A stretch of DNA of 64,000 bases from Arthrobacter sp. zg-Y238 (lineage in GTDB: Bacteria > Actinomycetota > Actinomycetes > Actinomycetales > Micrococcaceae). The notes under the pieces are model-generated. The model saw only the letters and a program-made list of their open reading frames with translations. It was not told the DNA's origin and searched no databases. The stretch lies in contig NZ_JANFLU010000010.1 of the NCBI RefSeq assembly GCF_024385525.1, positions 434,001 to 498,000 of the forward strand. Reading direction: 5' to 3'. Numbering within the stretch: the first letter of the stretch is position 1; each line of letters opens with the position of its first letter. A program made the translations under genes and the position numbers. Positions 27,207 through 36,885 of this stretch are shown piece by piece.

Positions 27207-28736
27207 GTGAACAAAGCCAGTGAACCCAGCCTGTCGGCAGTATCCAGGGACGGGCGGAAGGTTGCCGCCAGCGCACTCGTGATCGGCGTCGGCCAGACCC
27301 CCGACGGCCCGGTCCTGATCGAAAGCCCGCTTTCCCCCAAGGCGTCTGCCGCCCTGGCTGCTTCACTGCCGCTGCTCGGCGTCACCGGTGCAGTTGACGA
27401 AGTCCACCGCCTGCCGGGCCTGCCCGAGGCAGATGCCGACATGCTGGTCCTTACCGGCCTCGGCAAGGTTTCGGCCGGCGTCGCCCTGACCGAGGAAGCC
27501 CTGCGCCGCGCCGCCGGTTCGGCTGTCCGCCAGATTGCCGGCACCGGATCCGTCGCCCTCGCACTGCCGGCCGGCACCGTGGCCGATGCCGCCGCCGTCG
27601 CCGAAGGTGCCCTGCTCGGCGCGTACAGCTTCACCGAACACCGCAGTGCCGCCACCGCGGACAAGATTCCGGCGCCGGTTTCGGAGATCACCGTTATCAC
27701 TGCAGCCGCTGACGAGAAGGGCCTTCGGCCCGCCCTCGAACGCGCCCGTATCCTCGGCCGCGCGGTCAACGCCACCCGGACCCTGGTCAACCAGCCGCCG
27801 AGCCACCTCTACCCGGAGACCTTCGCCGCCGCCGCAAAGGACCTGGCCAAGTCGCTGCCCGTCAAGGTCACCGTGATGGACGAAAAGAAGCTTGAGCGCG
27901 AAGGCTTCGGCGGCATCCTCGGGGTGGGCAAGGGATCGGCCCGTCCCCCGCGCCTGGTGAAGCTCGAATACGCGCCGCTGCGCTCGAAGGCCAAGCTGGC
28001 ACTCGTCGGCAAGGGCATCACCTTCGACTCCGGCGGACTGTCCCTCAAGCCGGCCGCCGGCATGGAGGCGATGAAATCGGATATGGGCGGGGCCGCCGTC
28101 GTGCTGAACGCGCTGCTCGCCATCGCCGAACTGGGGCTTCCCATCAAGGTGACGTCCTGGCTCTGCATTGCCGAGAACATGCCCTCGGGCACGGCGCAGC
28201 GCCCCTCCGACGTAATGACCACCTACGGCGGCCGCACTGTCGAAGTCCTGAACACGGACGCCGAGGGCCGGCTGGTGATGGCCGACGGTCTTGTGGCTGC
28301 CAGCGAGGAAGCCCCTGACGCGATCATCGACGTCGCCACGCTGACCGGTGCCCAGATGATTGCGTTGGGCAAACGCGTTTCGGCAGTCATGGGTGAAGAA
28401 GGAGTCCGGGACGCCGTCAAGGCAGCTGCGGACCGCGCAGGCGAGCTGTTCTGGGCGATGCCGATTCCGGAAGAGCTGCGGGCGAGCCTGGATTCCCAGG
28501 TGGCGGATATCGCCAACCACGGGGAGCGTTTCGGCGGCATGATGACGGCCGCCACCTTCCTGCGGGAATTCGTCGGCGAAGTCAACGGAACCAAGATCCC
28601 GTGGGCGCACCTGGACATTGCGGGACCGGCTTTCAACGACGGCGCCCCCTACGGTTACACCCCCAAGGAAGGCACCGGCGTCGCCGTCCGCACCCTGGTG
28701 GCCTACGCGGAGGACGTCGTGGCGCGCGCCTCATAG
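27207..28736 (+). CDS. pepA: Leucyl aminopeptidase (M17)
   Basis: 509 residues from GTG 27207, with GAGGAAG 8 nt upstream. The C-terminal catalytic domain carries the two-metal motifs GKGITFDSGGLSLKP (Lys and Asp ligands) and NTDAEGRLVMADGL (Asp, Glu, catalytic Arg). The N-terminal domain is the usual variable one. It cleaves N-terminal residues from peptides in the cytoplasm as a hexamer. Followed by lpd and sucB, as in other actinobacteria. Confidence 0.95.
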   Translation: MNKASEPSLSAVSRDGRKVAASALVIGVGQTPDGPVLIESPLSPKASAALAASLPLLGVTGAVDEVHRLPGLPEADADMLVLTGLGKVSAGVALTEEALRRAAGSAVRQIAGTGSVALALPAGTVADAAAVAEGALLGAYSFTEHRSAATADKIPAPVSEITVITAAADEKGLRPALERARILGRAVNATRTLVNQPPSHLYPETFAAAAKDLAKSLPVKVTVMDEKKLEREGFGGILGVGKGSARPPRLVKLEYAPLRSKAKLALVGKGITFDSGGLSLKPAAGMEAMKSDMGGAAVVLNALLAIAELGLPIKVTSWLCIAENMPSGTAQRPSDVMTTYGGRTVEVLNTDAEGRLVMADGLVAASEEAPDAIIDVATLTGAQMIALGKRVSAVMGEEGVRDAVKAAADRAGELFWAMPIPEELRASLDSQVADIANHGERFGGMMTAATFLREFVGEVNGTKIPWAHLDIAGPAFNDGAPYGYTPKEGTGVAVRTLVAYAEDVVARAS

Positions 28737-28797
28737 CATCCAATACGGTTCCGTGAAACGGAACTGACGCTTGTGGCAGGTGTTTCTCATTACACTT

Positions 28798-28843
28798 CGC
28801 CCCCTACTGCCTGTGTCCAAGTGGATGCCGGTGGTAGGGGGCG
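28798..28843. repeat. Perfect 10-bp inverted repeat between pepA and lpd
   Basis: CGCCCCCTAC (28798-28807) and GTAGGGGGCG (28834-28843) are exact inverted copies separated by 26 nt. No T-run follows. A smaller hairpin GTTCCGT-GAA-ACGGAAC (28748-28764) just after pepA may help end that transcript. Confidence 0.7.
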
Positions 28844-28925
28844 ATAGGGTGAGGACTGATCACAAACGCCCAATAACTCATCGGCGCGCATGGGCGCGTC
28901 AACGAATACGCGAGGGAGCGTCCAA

Positions 28926-30308
28926 GTGGCCGATAAGGCAGCTGCGCAAGAGTTCGACATCCTGATCCTCGGCGGAGGCAGCGGCGGCTACGCCGCGGCA
29001 CTGCGCTCCGTGGAGCTGGGATTCTCCGTAGGTCTGATTGAAAAGGGAAAGCTGGGCGGGACCTGCCTTCACAACGGCTGCATCCCCACCAAGGCGCTGC
29101 TGCACTCCGCTGAAATCGCGGAGAACGCCAAGACGGCCTCGAAGTACGGCATCAACGCCACCTTCGACTCCATCGACATGACTGCAGTGAACTCCTACAA
29201 GGACAACATCATTGCGGGCAAGTTCCGCGGCCTGCAGGGCCTGATCAAGTCCAAGGGCATCACGGTCATCGAGGGCGAGGGCAAGCTCACCAGCGAAAAG
29301 ACCATCGAGGTCAACGGTGAGACCTACACCGGCAAGAACATCATCCTGGCCACCGGTTCCTACTCCCGTTCACTGCCGGGCCTGGAAATCGGCGGCAAGG
29401 TCATCACCTCCGACCAGGCCCTGAAGATGGACACCGTGCCCAAGAGCGCGGTCATCCTCGGCGGCGGCGTCATCGGCGTCGAATTCGCCTCGGTCTGGAA
29501 CTCCTTCGGCGTGGACGTCACCATCGTCGAGGGCCTGCCCTCCCTGGTCCCCAACGAAGACGCAGCCATCATCAAGCAGCTTGAACGCGCGTACAAAAAG
29601 CGCGGCATCAAGTTCAGCACGGGCATCTTCTTCGACAACGTCCAGCAGAACGACGACGGCGTCGTCGTCACCCTGGCCGATGGCAAGACCTTCGAAGCCG
29701 ACCTGATGCTCGTTGCCGTGGGCCGCGGCCCCGTCACCGCCAACCTGGGCTACGAAGAAGCCGGGCTGACGATGGACCGCGGATTCGTCATCACGAACGA
29801 CCGCCTGCACACCGGCGTCGGCAACATCTACGCCGTGGGCGACATCGTTCCCGGCCTGCAGCTGGCCCACCGCGGCTTCCAGCAGGGTATTTTCGTTGCC
29901 GAGGAAATCGCCGGCCTGAAGCCCGTTGTGGTTGACGACGTCAACATCCCCAAGGTCACCTACTGCGAGCCGGAAATCGCCTCCGTCGGCCTGACCGAAG
30001 CCAAGGCCAAGGAGAAGCTGGGCGCCGAAAACGTCGAGGTCCAGGAGTACAACCTGGCCGGCAACGGCAAGACCTCCATCCTCGGCTCCTCCGGCCTCAT
30101 CAAGATGGTCCGCGAGAAGGATGGCCCCATCGTGGGTGTGCACATGATCGGCGGCCGTATCGGCGAGCAGATCGGCGAAGCCCAGTTGATCGTTAACTGG
30201 GAGGCGTACCCTGAGGATATTGCCAGCCTGATCCACGGCCACCCGACGCAGAACGAGGCTATCGGCGAGGCCGCCATGGCACTGGCCGGCAAGCCCCTTC
30301 ACGGTTAA
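28926..30308 (+). CDS. lpd: Dihydrolipoyl dehydrogenase (E3)
   Basis: 460 residues from GTG 28926 with GAGGGAG 7 nt upstream. FAD-binding GGGSGG at 16-21, redox-active pair C47/C52 in GGTCLHNGCIP, NAD-binding GGGVIG near residue 180, second FAD motif YAVGDIV, and the C-terminal His-Glu pair in HGHPTQNEAIGEA. It reoxidises the lipoyl groups of SucB and other E2 subunits, passing electrons to NAD+. It precedes sucB by 121 nt with a hairpin between. Confidence 0.95.
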   Translation: MADKAAAQEFDILILGGGSGGYAAALRSVELGFSVGLIEKGKLGGTCLHNGCIPTKALLHSAEIAENAKTASKYGINATFDSIDMTAVNSYKDNIIAGKFRGLQGLIKSKGITVIEGEGKLTSEKTIEVNGETYTGKNIILATGSYSRSLPGLEIGGKVITSDQALKMDTVPKSAVILGGGVIGVEFASVWNSFGVDVTIVEGLPSLVPNEDAAIIKQLERAYKKRGIKFSTGIFFDNVQQNDDGVVVTLADGKTFEADLMLVAVGRGPVTANLGYEEAGLTMDRGFVITNDRLHTGVGNIYAVGDIVPGLQLAHRGFQQGIFVAEEIAGLKPVVVDDVNIPKVTYCEPEIASVGLTEAKAKEKLGAENVEVQEYNLAGNGKTSILGSSGLIKMVREKDGPIVGVHMIGGRIGEQIGEAQLIVNWEAYPEDIASLIHGHPTQNEAIGEAAMALAGKPLHG

Positions 30309-30322
30309 CACCTAAGATTCAC

Positions 30323-30365
30323 TTCCCCGGGCCGCATTCCGCCTCGCGGCTGCGGCCCGGGGGAA
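30323..30365 (+). terminator. Hairpin between lpd and sucB
   Basis: TTCCCCGGGCCGCA pairs with TGCGGCCCGGGGGAA around a 14-nt loop. No T-run, so it may attenuate rather than stop transcription into sucB. Confidence 0.55.
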
Positions 30366-30429
30366 ATCATCACCAGCACCAGCGGCACGGCTGGTCACAA
30401 AAGATCTATCAAGGAGAAACGGGGACAAT

Positions 30430-32199
30430 ATGTCTGAAACCGTGAACTTACCAGCCCTCGGCGAGTCCGTCACCGAAGGCACCGTCACCCGCTGGCTGAA
30501 GAACGTGGGCGACCGCGTCGAGGTCGACGAGCCGCTGCTCGAGGTATCCACCGACAAGGTCGATACGGAAATCCCCTCCCCCGTTGCCGGCGTGATCGAG
30601 GAAATCCTCGTGGCCGAAGACGAAACCGCAGAGGTCGGCGCTGCGCTTGTACGCATCGGTGACGGCTCCGGTTCCGGCGAGCAGCTGGACGACGGCGGCA
30701 GCGCCGCCAACCAGGAAGCTCCGGCCGAAGAGGCCCCTGCCGAGGAAGCACCGGCCCCTGCGGCCGAAGAGGCTCCGGCTGCTGAAGAAGCTCCCGCGGA
30801 GAGCGGCTCCGGCGAAGGCACCGAGGTCACCCTCCCCGCCCTCGGCGAATCCGTCACCGAAGGCACCGTCACCCGCTGGCTCAAGGCCGTCGGCGACGAC
30901 GTCGAAATGGACGAGCCGCTGCTCGAGGTTTCCACCGACAAGGTCGACACCGAGATCCCTTCCCCGGTAGCCGGCAAGCTGCTGGAAATCCGGGTTAACG
31001 AAGACGACACGGCCGAGGTCGGTTCCGTCCTGGCCGTCATCGGATCGGGTGCTGCGGCCCCGGCCAAGGCCGAGCCCAAGGGAGCCGAGCCGGTAGCGGC
31101 CGCTTCCAAGGACGAGCGCGAAGCTCCGGCCGTCGAGCCGGAAAAGAAGGAAGAGCCCAAGGCCCCGAAGCAGGAAGCTCCGAAGGCTGAAGCTCCCAAG
31201 CAGGAAGCCCCCAAGGCTGAGGCTCCGAAGCAGGAGGCTTCCAACGACGGCGGCACCTATGTGACCCCGCTGGTGCGCAAGCTCGCCAACGAACACGGCG
31301 TCGACCTGTCCAGCATCAAGGGTTCCGGCGTTGCCGGACGCATCCGCAAGCAGGACGTGCTTGAAGCGGCTGAGGCCAAGAAGGCCGCCTCGCAGCAGCC
31401 CGCCGCGTCCGCCCCTGCAGCCTCCGCCGCCCCCGAAAAGGCAGCACCGGCGCAGATCAGCGAAGCCAGCGCGAAGCTCCGCGGCACCACGGTCAAGGCA
31501 CCGCGCATCCGCCAGACCATCGCGCGCCGCATGCGCGAGTCCCTGGAGGAGTCGGCACAGCTGACCCAGGTGCACGAGGTCGACATGACCCGCATTGCAG
31601 CCCTGCGCCAGAAGGCCAAGGGCAACTTCCAGCAGCAGAACGGCGCGAAGCTCACCTTCCTGCCGTTCATTGCCAAGGCAGTTGTCGAAGGCCTGAAGCA
31701 GCACCCGGTCCTCAACGCCTCGTACAACAACGAGACGCAGGAAATCACGTACCACGACGCCGAGCACCTCGCGATCGCCGTGGACACCGAGAAGGGCCTG
31801 CTGGTTCCGGTCATCAACGATGCCGGTGACCTCAACATCACCGGGCTGGCCAAGAAGATTGCCGACGTCGGCAGCCGCACGCGTAACAACAAGATCGGCC
31901 CCGACGAGCTCTCCGGCGGCACGTTCACCATCACGAACATCGGCAGCGTCGGAGCCCTCTTCGACACGCCGATCATCAACCAGCCGCAGGTCGGCATCCT
32001 GGGCACCGGCGCGATCGTCAAGCGTCCCATGGTTGTCACCGACGCCGAGGGCAATGACAACATTGCCATCCGCTCGATGATGTACCTCTCCCTGACGTAC
32101 GACCACCGCCTGGTGGACGGCGCCGATGCAGGCCGCTTCCTGCAGACGCTGAAGGCACGCCTGGAAGAAGGCAACTTCGAGGCAGACCTGGGGCTCTAG
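30430..32199 (+). CDS. sucB: 2-oxo acid dehydrogenase E2 (dihydrolipoamide acyl/succinyltransferase)
   Basis: 589 residues with two N-terminal lipoyl domains, each with the lipoylated lysine in [12 protein letters not shown] (K43 and K171). They are joined by Ala/Glu/Pro-rich linkers, the second repeating [10 protein letters not shown]. An E3-binding domain follows (~277-313), then the catalytic domain with H559 and D563 in DHRLVDG. Actinobacteria use such an E2 in the pyruvate and 2-oxoglutarate dehydrogenase complexes, so acyl specificity is not certain. Its lipoate depends on the lipB/lipA genes 16 kb downstream. Confidence 0.93.
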   Translation: MSETVNLPALGESVTEGTVTRWLKNVGDRVEVDEPLLEVSTDKVDTEIPSPVAGVIEEILVAEDETAEVGAALVRIGDGSGSGEQLDDGGSAANQEAPAEEAPAEEAPAPAAEEAPAAEEAPAESGSGEGTEVTLPALGESVTEGTVTRWLKAVGDDVEMDEPLLEVSTDKVDTEIPSPVAGKLLEIRVNEDDTAEVGSVLAVIGSGAAAPAKAEPKGAEPVAAASKDEREAPAVEPEKKEEPKAPKQEAPKAEAPKQEAPKAEAPKQEASNDGGTYVTPLVRKLANEHGVDLSSIKGSGVAGRIRKQDVLEAAEAKKAASQQPAASAPAASAAPEKAAPAQISEASAKLRGTTVKAPRIRQTIARRMRESLEESAQLTQVHEVDMTRIAALRQKAKGNFQQQNGAKLTFLPFIAKAVVEGLKQHPVLNASYNNETQEITYHDAEHLAIAVDTEKGLLVPVINDAGDLNITGLAKKIADVGSRTRNNKIGPDELSGGTFTITNIGSVGALFDTPIINQPQVGILGTGAIVKRPMVVTDAEGNDNIAIRSMMYLSLTYDHRLVDGADAGRFLQTLKARLEEGNFEADLGL

Positions 32200-32215
32200 T
32201 TCCGGTTCCGCTTAG

Positions 32216-32251
32216 GCAGGGCGCTCTCCCGTTACCGGGAGGGCGCCCTGC
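32216..32251 (+). terminator. Strong hairpin after sucB
   Basis: GCAGGGCGC-TCTCCCG pairs with CGGGAG-GGCGCCCTGC around a TTAC loop, 17 nt after the stop. Confidence 0.7.
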
Positions 32252-32286
32252 GCCGTTTCTACGGGTTGGTCGCCCCTACGGAACTC

Positions 32287-32303
32287 CTCTACATGTTGTA
32301 GAA
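32287..32303. promoter_or_regulatory. Fourth BlaI-type palindrome
   Basis: CTCTACATGTTGTAGAA differs from the TTCTAC-N5-GTAGAA arms of the three cyd-region sites by one base of twelve. It lies 62 nt upstream of the small membrane protein start at 32365 and downstream of the sucB hairpin, where a promoter is expected. Confidence 0.68.
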
Positions 32304-32364
32304 AAGTTACCTGCGTCCTATGCATTCCTCAGGGTTCCCGACTTCCAGTCGGTAAACTGGCCTT

Positions 32365-32712
32365 ATGGACTTCCTTCACAGCTTCCTTGTTTTCCTGCAC
32401 ATCCTCGGTGCAGCCATCATTGTCGGCATCTGGTTTGCCCGCATCAAGAATCCGACCGTGCTGCCCGGCCAGTTCCACGCAGCACTGCTGCAGCTGGTCA
32501 CCGGCCTGGCGCTGGTGGCGCTGAATGAGATGGGCGACGGCGACGTCAACCACCTGAAGGTGGGTATCAAGCTGCTGATCACCCTGGTGATTGCCGTACT
32601 GGCCTTCATCGGACAGCGCCGCTACAAGAAGGACGAGCCGGTGTCCTCCGGACTCGCAAACGGCGTGGGCATCCTTGCGATCATCAACATTGCCGTAGCC
32701 ACTATGTGGTAG
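32365..32712 (+). CDS. Small four-helix membrane protein, unknown function
   Basis: 115 residues, strongly hydrophobic, with about four predicted helices (~3-23, 35-55, 65-85, 95-113). Histidines at 5, 12, 38 and 62; His12 lies in the first helix in FLHILGAAIIVGIWFA, a pattern seen in some haem- or copper-related small membrane proteins, though I cannot assign a family. ATG start chosen as the first in frame. Its upstream region carries a palindrome nearly identical to the cyd/blaI operators, so it may be co-regulated with cytochrome bd. Confidence 0.72.
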   Translation: MDFLHSFLVFLHILGAAIIVGIWFARIKNPTVLPGQFHAALLQLVTGLALVALNEMGDGDVNHLKVGIKLLITLVIAVLAFIGQRRYKKDEPVSSGLANGVGILAIINIAVATMW

Positions 32713-32793
32713 TCCGCACAACAGCGGAAATAGGATGGGATGGTGCGCCGGCTTGTTGCCGGCCCCGTCCCATCACTGTTTAAGGAGACCCCC

Positions 32794-33222
32794 ATGGCTA
32801 CAGTCCGTTCAGCCCACACCGTCTGGAACGGCGACCTCTTCAACGGCAAGGGAGACGTCACCCTCGACTCCTCCGGACTCGGCACCTACGACGTCACGTG
32901 GAAGGCCCGCGCCGAAGAAGCCAACGGCAAGACCAGCCCTGAGGAACTTATTGCCGCGGCCCACTCGGCCTGCTTCTCGATGGCCTTCAGTAACGCGCTT
33001 GCCGAGGCAGGCAAGACGGCGGAGCGGATTTCCACATCCGCTGACGTGACCTTCGTTCCGGGCACGGGCATCACCGGCAGCCACCTTGTGGTCAGTGCCG
33101 TGGTACCCGGACTGACGGCGGAGCAGTTTGACGATATTGCCGAGTCGGCGAAGACCGGCTGCCCGGTCTCGCAGGCGCTGGCCGGCATCGAGATCACCAT
33201 GGACGCGACGCTCGAGTCCTAA
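32794..33222 (+). CDS. OsmC/Ohr-family peroxidase-like protein
   Basis: 142 residues from ATG 32794 with AAGGAGA 5 nt upstream. It has the OsmC fold and the two redox cysteines, C60 in AAHSACFSMAF and C123 in KTGCPVSQAL. It should reduce organic hydroperoxides with dihydrolipoamide or another thiol. The lpd-sucB neighbourhood is suggestive because Ohr/OsmC proteins are reduced by lipoylated enzymes and Lpd. Confidence 0.88.
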   Translation: MATVRSAHTVWNGDLFNGKGDVTLDSSGLGTYDVTWKARAEEANGKTSPEELIAAAHSACFSMAFSNALAEAGKTAERISTSADVTFVPGTGITGSHLVVSAVVPGLTAEQFDDIAESAKTGCPVSQALAGIEITMDATLES

Positions 33223-33379
33223 GCCTTCACGCCCCCGGGGCCCGGCCCCCCCCCGCAGCGGTCCCGGCCGCACCGCGAGGCGGCGGGCGGGCCCCCCCGA
33301 ATACCGGATTGCACGCCGGCTTCCGGCAGGACGGGGTGTTGGTCGCAGCAGGGCCCGCGTAGCGTGGTTTTCAAGCGAG

Positions 33380-33397
33380 CTTGGCCCCTGTGCCAAG
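33380..33397. promoter_or_regulatory. Candidate operator upstream of ureA
   Basis: CTTGGC-N6-GCCAAG is an exact palindrome 44 nt before the ureA start. Binding protein unknown. The rest of 33223-33441 is very GC-rich (runs of nine and seven C) and holds no gene. Confidence 0.4.
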
Positions 33398-33441
33398 GGA
33401 GCGGTTTCGACCGGACCGCAACTGCGTCTGAAGGTAAAGAG

Positions 33442-33747
33442 ATGAACCTTACTCCCAAAGAAATCGACAAGCTTTACGTGTACCAAGTGGCGGATTTGGC
33501 CCGGAAGCGGCGCGACCGGGGCACCAAGCTGAATGTCAGCGAGGCAACCGCCCTCATCTGCGAGGCAATTCTGGAGGGTGCCCGCGACGGCAGGACCGTG
33601 GCCGAGGTGATGGAGCTCGGCAAGAACATCGTCTCCGAAAGCCAATGCATGGACGGCGTGCGTGAGAGGCTGCCGCTCCTGCAGATCGAGGCAACCTTCG
33701 TCGACGGCAGCAAGCTCGTCTCCTGTCACGATCCCATCGGGGTGTGA
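33442..33747 (+). CDS. ureA: Urease gamma subunit
   Basis: 101 residues, the standard length for a separate UreA, beginning MNLTPKEIDKLYVYQVADLA and including LNVSEATALICEAILEGARDG and the C-terminal KLVSCHDPI. ATG 33442 is chosen because family similarity starts there. It assembles with UreB and UreC into the urea-hydrolysing apoenzyme. First gene of the locus. Confidence 0.95.
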   Translation: MNLTPKEIDKLYVYQVADLARKRRDRGTKLNVSEATALICEAILEGARDGRTVAEVMELGKNIVSESQCMDGVRERLPLLQIEATFVDGSKLVSCHDPIGV

Positions 33748-33748
33748 C

Positions 33749-34645
33749 TTGACCTGGCCCATCGAGCCGGGTGCGACGGTGGTGCTGGTCGGAGGACATG
33801 AGAGCGACAACGGGGTGGATCTGTCCTTCATCACGGCTTCCGTTCCGGGCGCCCTCATTACCCCCGCGGGCCGACCGCTGCACAATGTCCTCACGCGGCT
33901 GCGTGGGGACAGGGCCGACGGAGCGGACCTTGCGCCCGTCGTGGTGCTGCCGATGACCTTCGGCCGTAACCCGACCCTCGTCGCGGACACGGCGAAGACG
34001 CTCCGCTGGCTGGAAGCAGGAGCAGTCCCGCACGGTGCCGCCCGGGCCCCGCTGGCCCTGGCGGACGAATTCGGCACCCGCGACCATCTCACGGCGTGGC
34101 TTCGGACCGCCGCCGTGGAGGTGCGCAGGCTGGCCCCGGAGGCGGCAGTGCTGATCGTCGCGGACGCCGCCAATCCCTTCGATGATGCGGAGCTCTACCG
34201 CATCGCGCATCTGGTGCGCACGCACGGGGCGGGCAACTTGGTGGAGGTAGCCGCTGTCACCGACGCGGATGCACTCCTGGCGGCCGTACGGAGGCTGGGT
34301 CTTCTCGGCAGCACGGAAACGGTGGTTGTTCCCGCAGGATTTCGGCGGGTGGCCACCGTGCACGGTGAAGCGGTGCCCTTCGGCGAGGGAGGTTTCGCCG
34401 AGGCCCGGTTCTACGGTGCACTGCTGAGCGAGCAGGCGGTGCTTCGCGTTATCGGTGAGCGTGTTCGCGACGCACTGCACAACCTCAGCCACGGCTCCAC
34501 CGGTATTGACGCCGGACTGCAGGCTGATCACGGTCACGGTTACGCGCACTCACACGCCTTTGACGCGGACAGCGGCCATCCCCACAACCACGGGGCGGCC
34601 AACAGCCACCCGCATCACCACCCCGCCCCGATCCGTTCGAGTTGA
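33749..34645 (+). CDS. CbiX/sirohydrochlorin-chelatase-like protein with histidine-rich tail
   Basis: 298 residues from TTG 33749, one base after the ureA stop (GGGGTG serves as ribosome site). The body resembles CbiX-type class II chelatases: VVLVGGHESDNG near the N-terminus, VVVLPMTFGRNPTL, PLALADEFGTRDHLTAWLR, and a second half with VVPAGFRRV and EARFYGALLSEQAVLRVI. The final ~40 residues carry 11 histidines (DHGHGYAHSH, GHPHNHG, SHPHHH), as in nickel-storing proteins. Its position between ureA and ureB, and the absence of ureE from the locus, suggest it inserts or delivers nickel for urease (inference). Tetrapyrrole chelation is an alternative, but no cobalamin or sirohaem genes are nearby. 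The domain assignment is by motif only. Confidence 0.7.
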   Translation: MTWPIEPGATVVLVGGHESDNGVDLSFITASVPGALITPAGRPLHNVLTRLRGDRADGADLAPVVVLPMTFGRNPTLVADTAKTLRWLEAGAVPHGAARAPLALADEFGTRDHLTAWLRTAAVEVRRLAPEAAVLIVADAANPFDDAELYRIAHLVRTHGAGNLVEVAAVTDADALLAAVRRLGLLGSTETVVVPAGFRRVATVHGEAVPFGEGGFAEARFYGALLSEQAVLRVIGERVRDALHNLSHGSTGIDAGLQADHGHGYAHSHAFDADSGHPHNHGAANSHPHHHPAPIRSS

Positions 34646-34705
34646 CCGCAAATCCCATCGAAACGCCACGTGCAGCGACGCTGCGCCGCAAGGGAAGGAA
34701 AAACC

Positions 34706-35152
34706 ATGCTGGGCAGCCCCACCTACCACCACAAGCAAGAGGACATCGAGATCAACGCCGGCAGGCCAAGCGTCACTCTGCTGGTGAGCAACACCGGTGA
34801 CCGGGCCGTGCAGGTCGGCTCGCATTTTCACTTCTTCGAAACCAACAAGGCGCTTTTGTTCGAACGCGAACTGGCCTACGGCATGCACCTCGATGTGCCG
34901 GCGGGCACCGGGATCCGCTTCGAAGCAGGTGACACCCGCGAGGTGACCCTCACCGCGTACGCCGGAAACCGGCGGGTCATTGGCTTCAACAACCTCGTCG
35001 ACGGCGGCCTCGACTCTGCGGCCACGAAGATCCGCGCCATGGCGCGGATGAAGGAGCTCGGATTTTCCGACGGAAAACCGAGCTCCAAACCCAGTGCAAA
35101 CAACGCGGGCCCTGCAGCACAAACGGGCCGCCCGGAAGAGGGGAAGAAGTGA
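34706..35152 (+). CDS. ureB: Urease beta subunit
   Basis: 148 residues from ATG 34706 with AGGGAAGGA upstream. It contains the conserved [20 protein letters not shown] and [14 protein letters not shown]. The C-terminal ~35 residues beyond the usual UreB core are polar and probably disordered. Its TGA overlaps the ureC ATG by one base. Confidence 0.95.
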   Translation: MLGSPTYHHKQEDIEINAGRPSVTLLVSNTGDRAVQVGSHFHFFETNKALLFERELAYGMHLDVPAGTGIRFEAGDTREVTLTAYAGNRRVIGFNNLVDGGLDSAATKIRAMARMKELGFSDGKPSSKPSANNAGPAAQTGRPEEGKK

Positions 35153-36876
35153 TGGCGAAAATCTCGCGCAAGCAGTATACCGATCTCTTTGGTCCGACCA
35201 CCGGCGACCGGGTCCACCTGGCGGACAGCAATCTGGTGATCGAGATCGAGAAGGATTACAACGAGGGCCATTACGGTGACGAGGTGGTCTACGGCGGCGG
35301 CAAGACCGCACGTGACGGCATGGCGGCCGATCCCCAGGCAACCTCCGCGGAAGGCGTGCTTGATCTGGTGATCACCAACGCAATCATCTTGGACCCGGTG
35401 CTGGGTGTCATTAAGGGCGACATCGGTGTGCGTGACGGCAAGATCGCCGGTATCGGCAAGTCCGGAAACCCGCACACCCAGAGCGGAGTCGATCCGCGCC
35501 TGGTGGTTGGCCCCGGGACCGAACTGCTGGCCGGCGAGCACTTCATCGCCACCCCCGGCGGCATCGACTCACACGTGCACTATATTTCGCCGGAACAGGC
35601 GCTGGCTGCCCTCTCCAACGGCATCACGACCCTCTTCGGCGGCGGCACGGGACCCACCGACGGCACCAACGGCGTCACCACCACTCCCGGCGTCTGGAAT
35701 CTCGCCCGGCTGCTGGAATCGGCCGAAGGGATGCCGGTCAACATGGGCTTCCTCGGCAAGGGGAACGGCTCGCTGCCCGATGCCCTGATAGAACAGGTCG
35801 AGGCCGGAGCATGCGGACTCAAGGTACACGAGGACTACGGCACGACGCCGGCTGCGCTCAGCAACGCACTCTCCGTGGCCGATGACTACGATGTGCAGAT
35901 CTCGGTGCATACAGACAGCCTCAACGAGGCCGGTTATGTGGAGAACACCCTTGACGCCATCGACGGCCGCACCATCCACACCTTCCACACCGAGGGTGCC
36001 GGCGGCGGCCACGCCCCGGACATCATCAAGGTGGCCGGCCACCCGAACGTGCTCCCGTCCTCGACGAACCCGACCCTGCCCTACACCGTCAATTCAGTGG
36101 ATGAACTGCTCGACATGGTGATGGTTTGTCACCACCTCTCCCACGACGTCCCCGAAGACGTCGCCTTCGCGGATTCCCGGGTGCGGGCCGAGACGATCTC
36201 CGCGGAGACGGTTTTCCACGATGAAGGGATCATTTCGATGGTCTCGTCCGACTCCCAGGCAATGGGTCGCATCGGCGAATCGTTTATGCGCACCTTCCAG
36301 ATCGCCCACCACTGCAAGGACCAGCGTGGCGCACTGCCGGAGGACAGCGGCGACAACGATAATTTCCGGGTGCTGCGCTTCCTCGCCAAGATCACGATCA
36401 ACCCGGCCATCACCCAGGGCGTGTCCGACTACATCGGCTCGCTGGAGGCCGGCAAGATAGCCGACATCGTGCTTTGGCCGATCCAATCCTTCGGCGCCAA
36501 GCCCCGGCTGATCGTCAAGGGCGGCTTGATCAACTGGGCACTGATGGGTGATCCGAATGCCTCGCTGCCCACCCCGCAGCCCGTGTTTTACCGGCCCATG
36601 TTCGGTGCGCAGGGCAAGGCGCTGCAGAGCACACGGGTGACTTTCATGTCGAAGGCGGCCATCGACAAGGGCGTGCCGGAGCGGCTCGGACTGGAGAGCC
36701 AGGTGCTGCCGGTGCAACGCTGCCGCGGCATCGGCAAGGAGCACATGGTCCGCAACAACGCGACGCCTGTGATCGAGGTGGACCCGGAGACATACGACGT
36801 GACGTACAACGGCACGCTGGCCACCATCCCGCCGGCCCAGTCCCTGCCGATGACCCAGCTGTTCTTCCTCGCGTAG
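35152..36876 (+). CDS. ureC: Urease alpha (catalytic) subunit
   Basis: 574 residues with every active-site residue of Klebsiella urease, offset by seven: nickel ligands H141, H143, carbamylated K224, H253, H279 and D367, substrate-binding H226, and flap residues C326 and H327 ([22 protein letters not shown]). It hydrolyses urea to ammonia and carbamate using two nickel ions. An intact catalytic set predicts activity if nickel is inserted. Codon use is not obviously foreign. Confidence 0.97.
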   Translation: MAKISRKQYTDLFGPTTGDRVHLADSNLVIEIEKDYNEGHYGDEVVYGGGKTARDGMAADPQATSAEGVLDLVITNAIILDPVLGVIKGDIGVRDGKIAGIGKSGNPHTQSGVDPRLVVGPGTELLAGEHFIATPGGIDSHVHYISPEQALAALSNGITTLFGGGTGPTDGTNGVTTTPGVWNLARLLESAEGMPVNMGFLGKGNGSLPDALIEQVEAGACGLKVHEDYGTTPAALSNALSVADDYDVQISVHTDSLNEAGYVENTLDAIDGRTIHTFHTEGAGGGHAPDIIKVAGHPNVLPSSTNPTLPYTVNSVDELLDMVMVCHHLSHDVPEDVAFADSRVRAETISAETVFHDEGIISMVSSDSQAMGRIGESFMRTFQIAHHCKDQRGALPEDSGDNDNFRVLRFLAKITINPAITQGVSDYIGSLEAGKIADIVLWPIQSFGAKPRLIVKGGLINWALMGDPNASLPTPQPVFYRPMFGAQGKALQSTRVTFMSKAAIDKGVPERLGLESQVLPVQRCRGIGKEHMVRNNATPVIEVDPETYDVTYNGTLATIPPAQSLPMTQLFFLA

Positions 36877-36885
36877 GGACACGGC

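Noticed and set aside
30448-32106. 552-residue minus-strand frame opposite sucB
   Set aside because: Mirrors the repetitive sucB linkers and lipoyl repeats; no real domain.
33223-33441. GlnR box before the urease genes
   Set aside because: A GAAAC is present on the minus strand, but no GTnAC lies 6 nt away.
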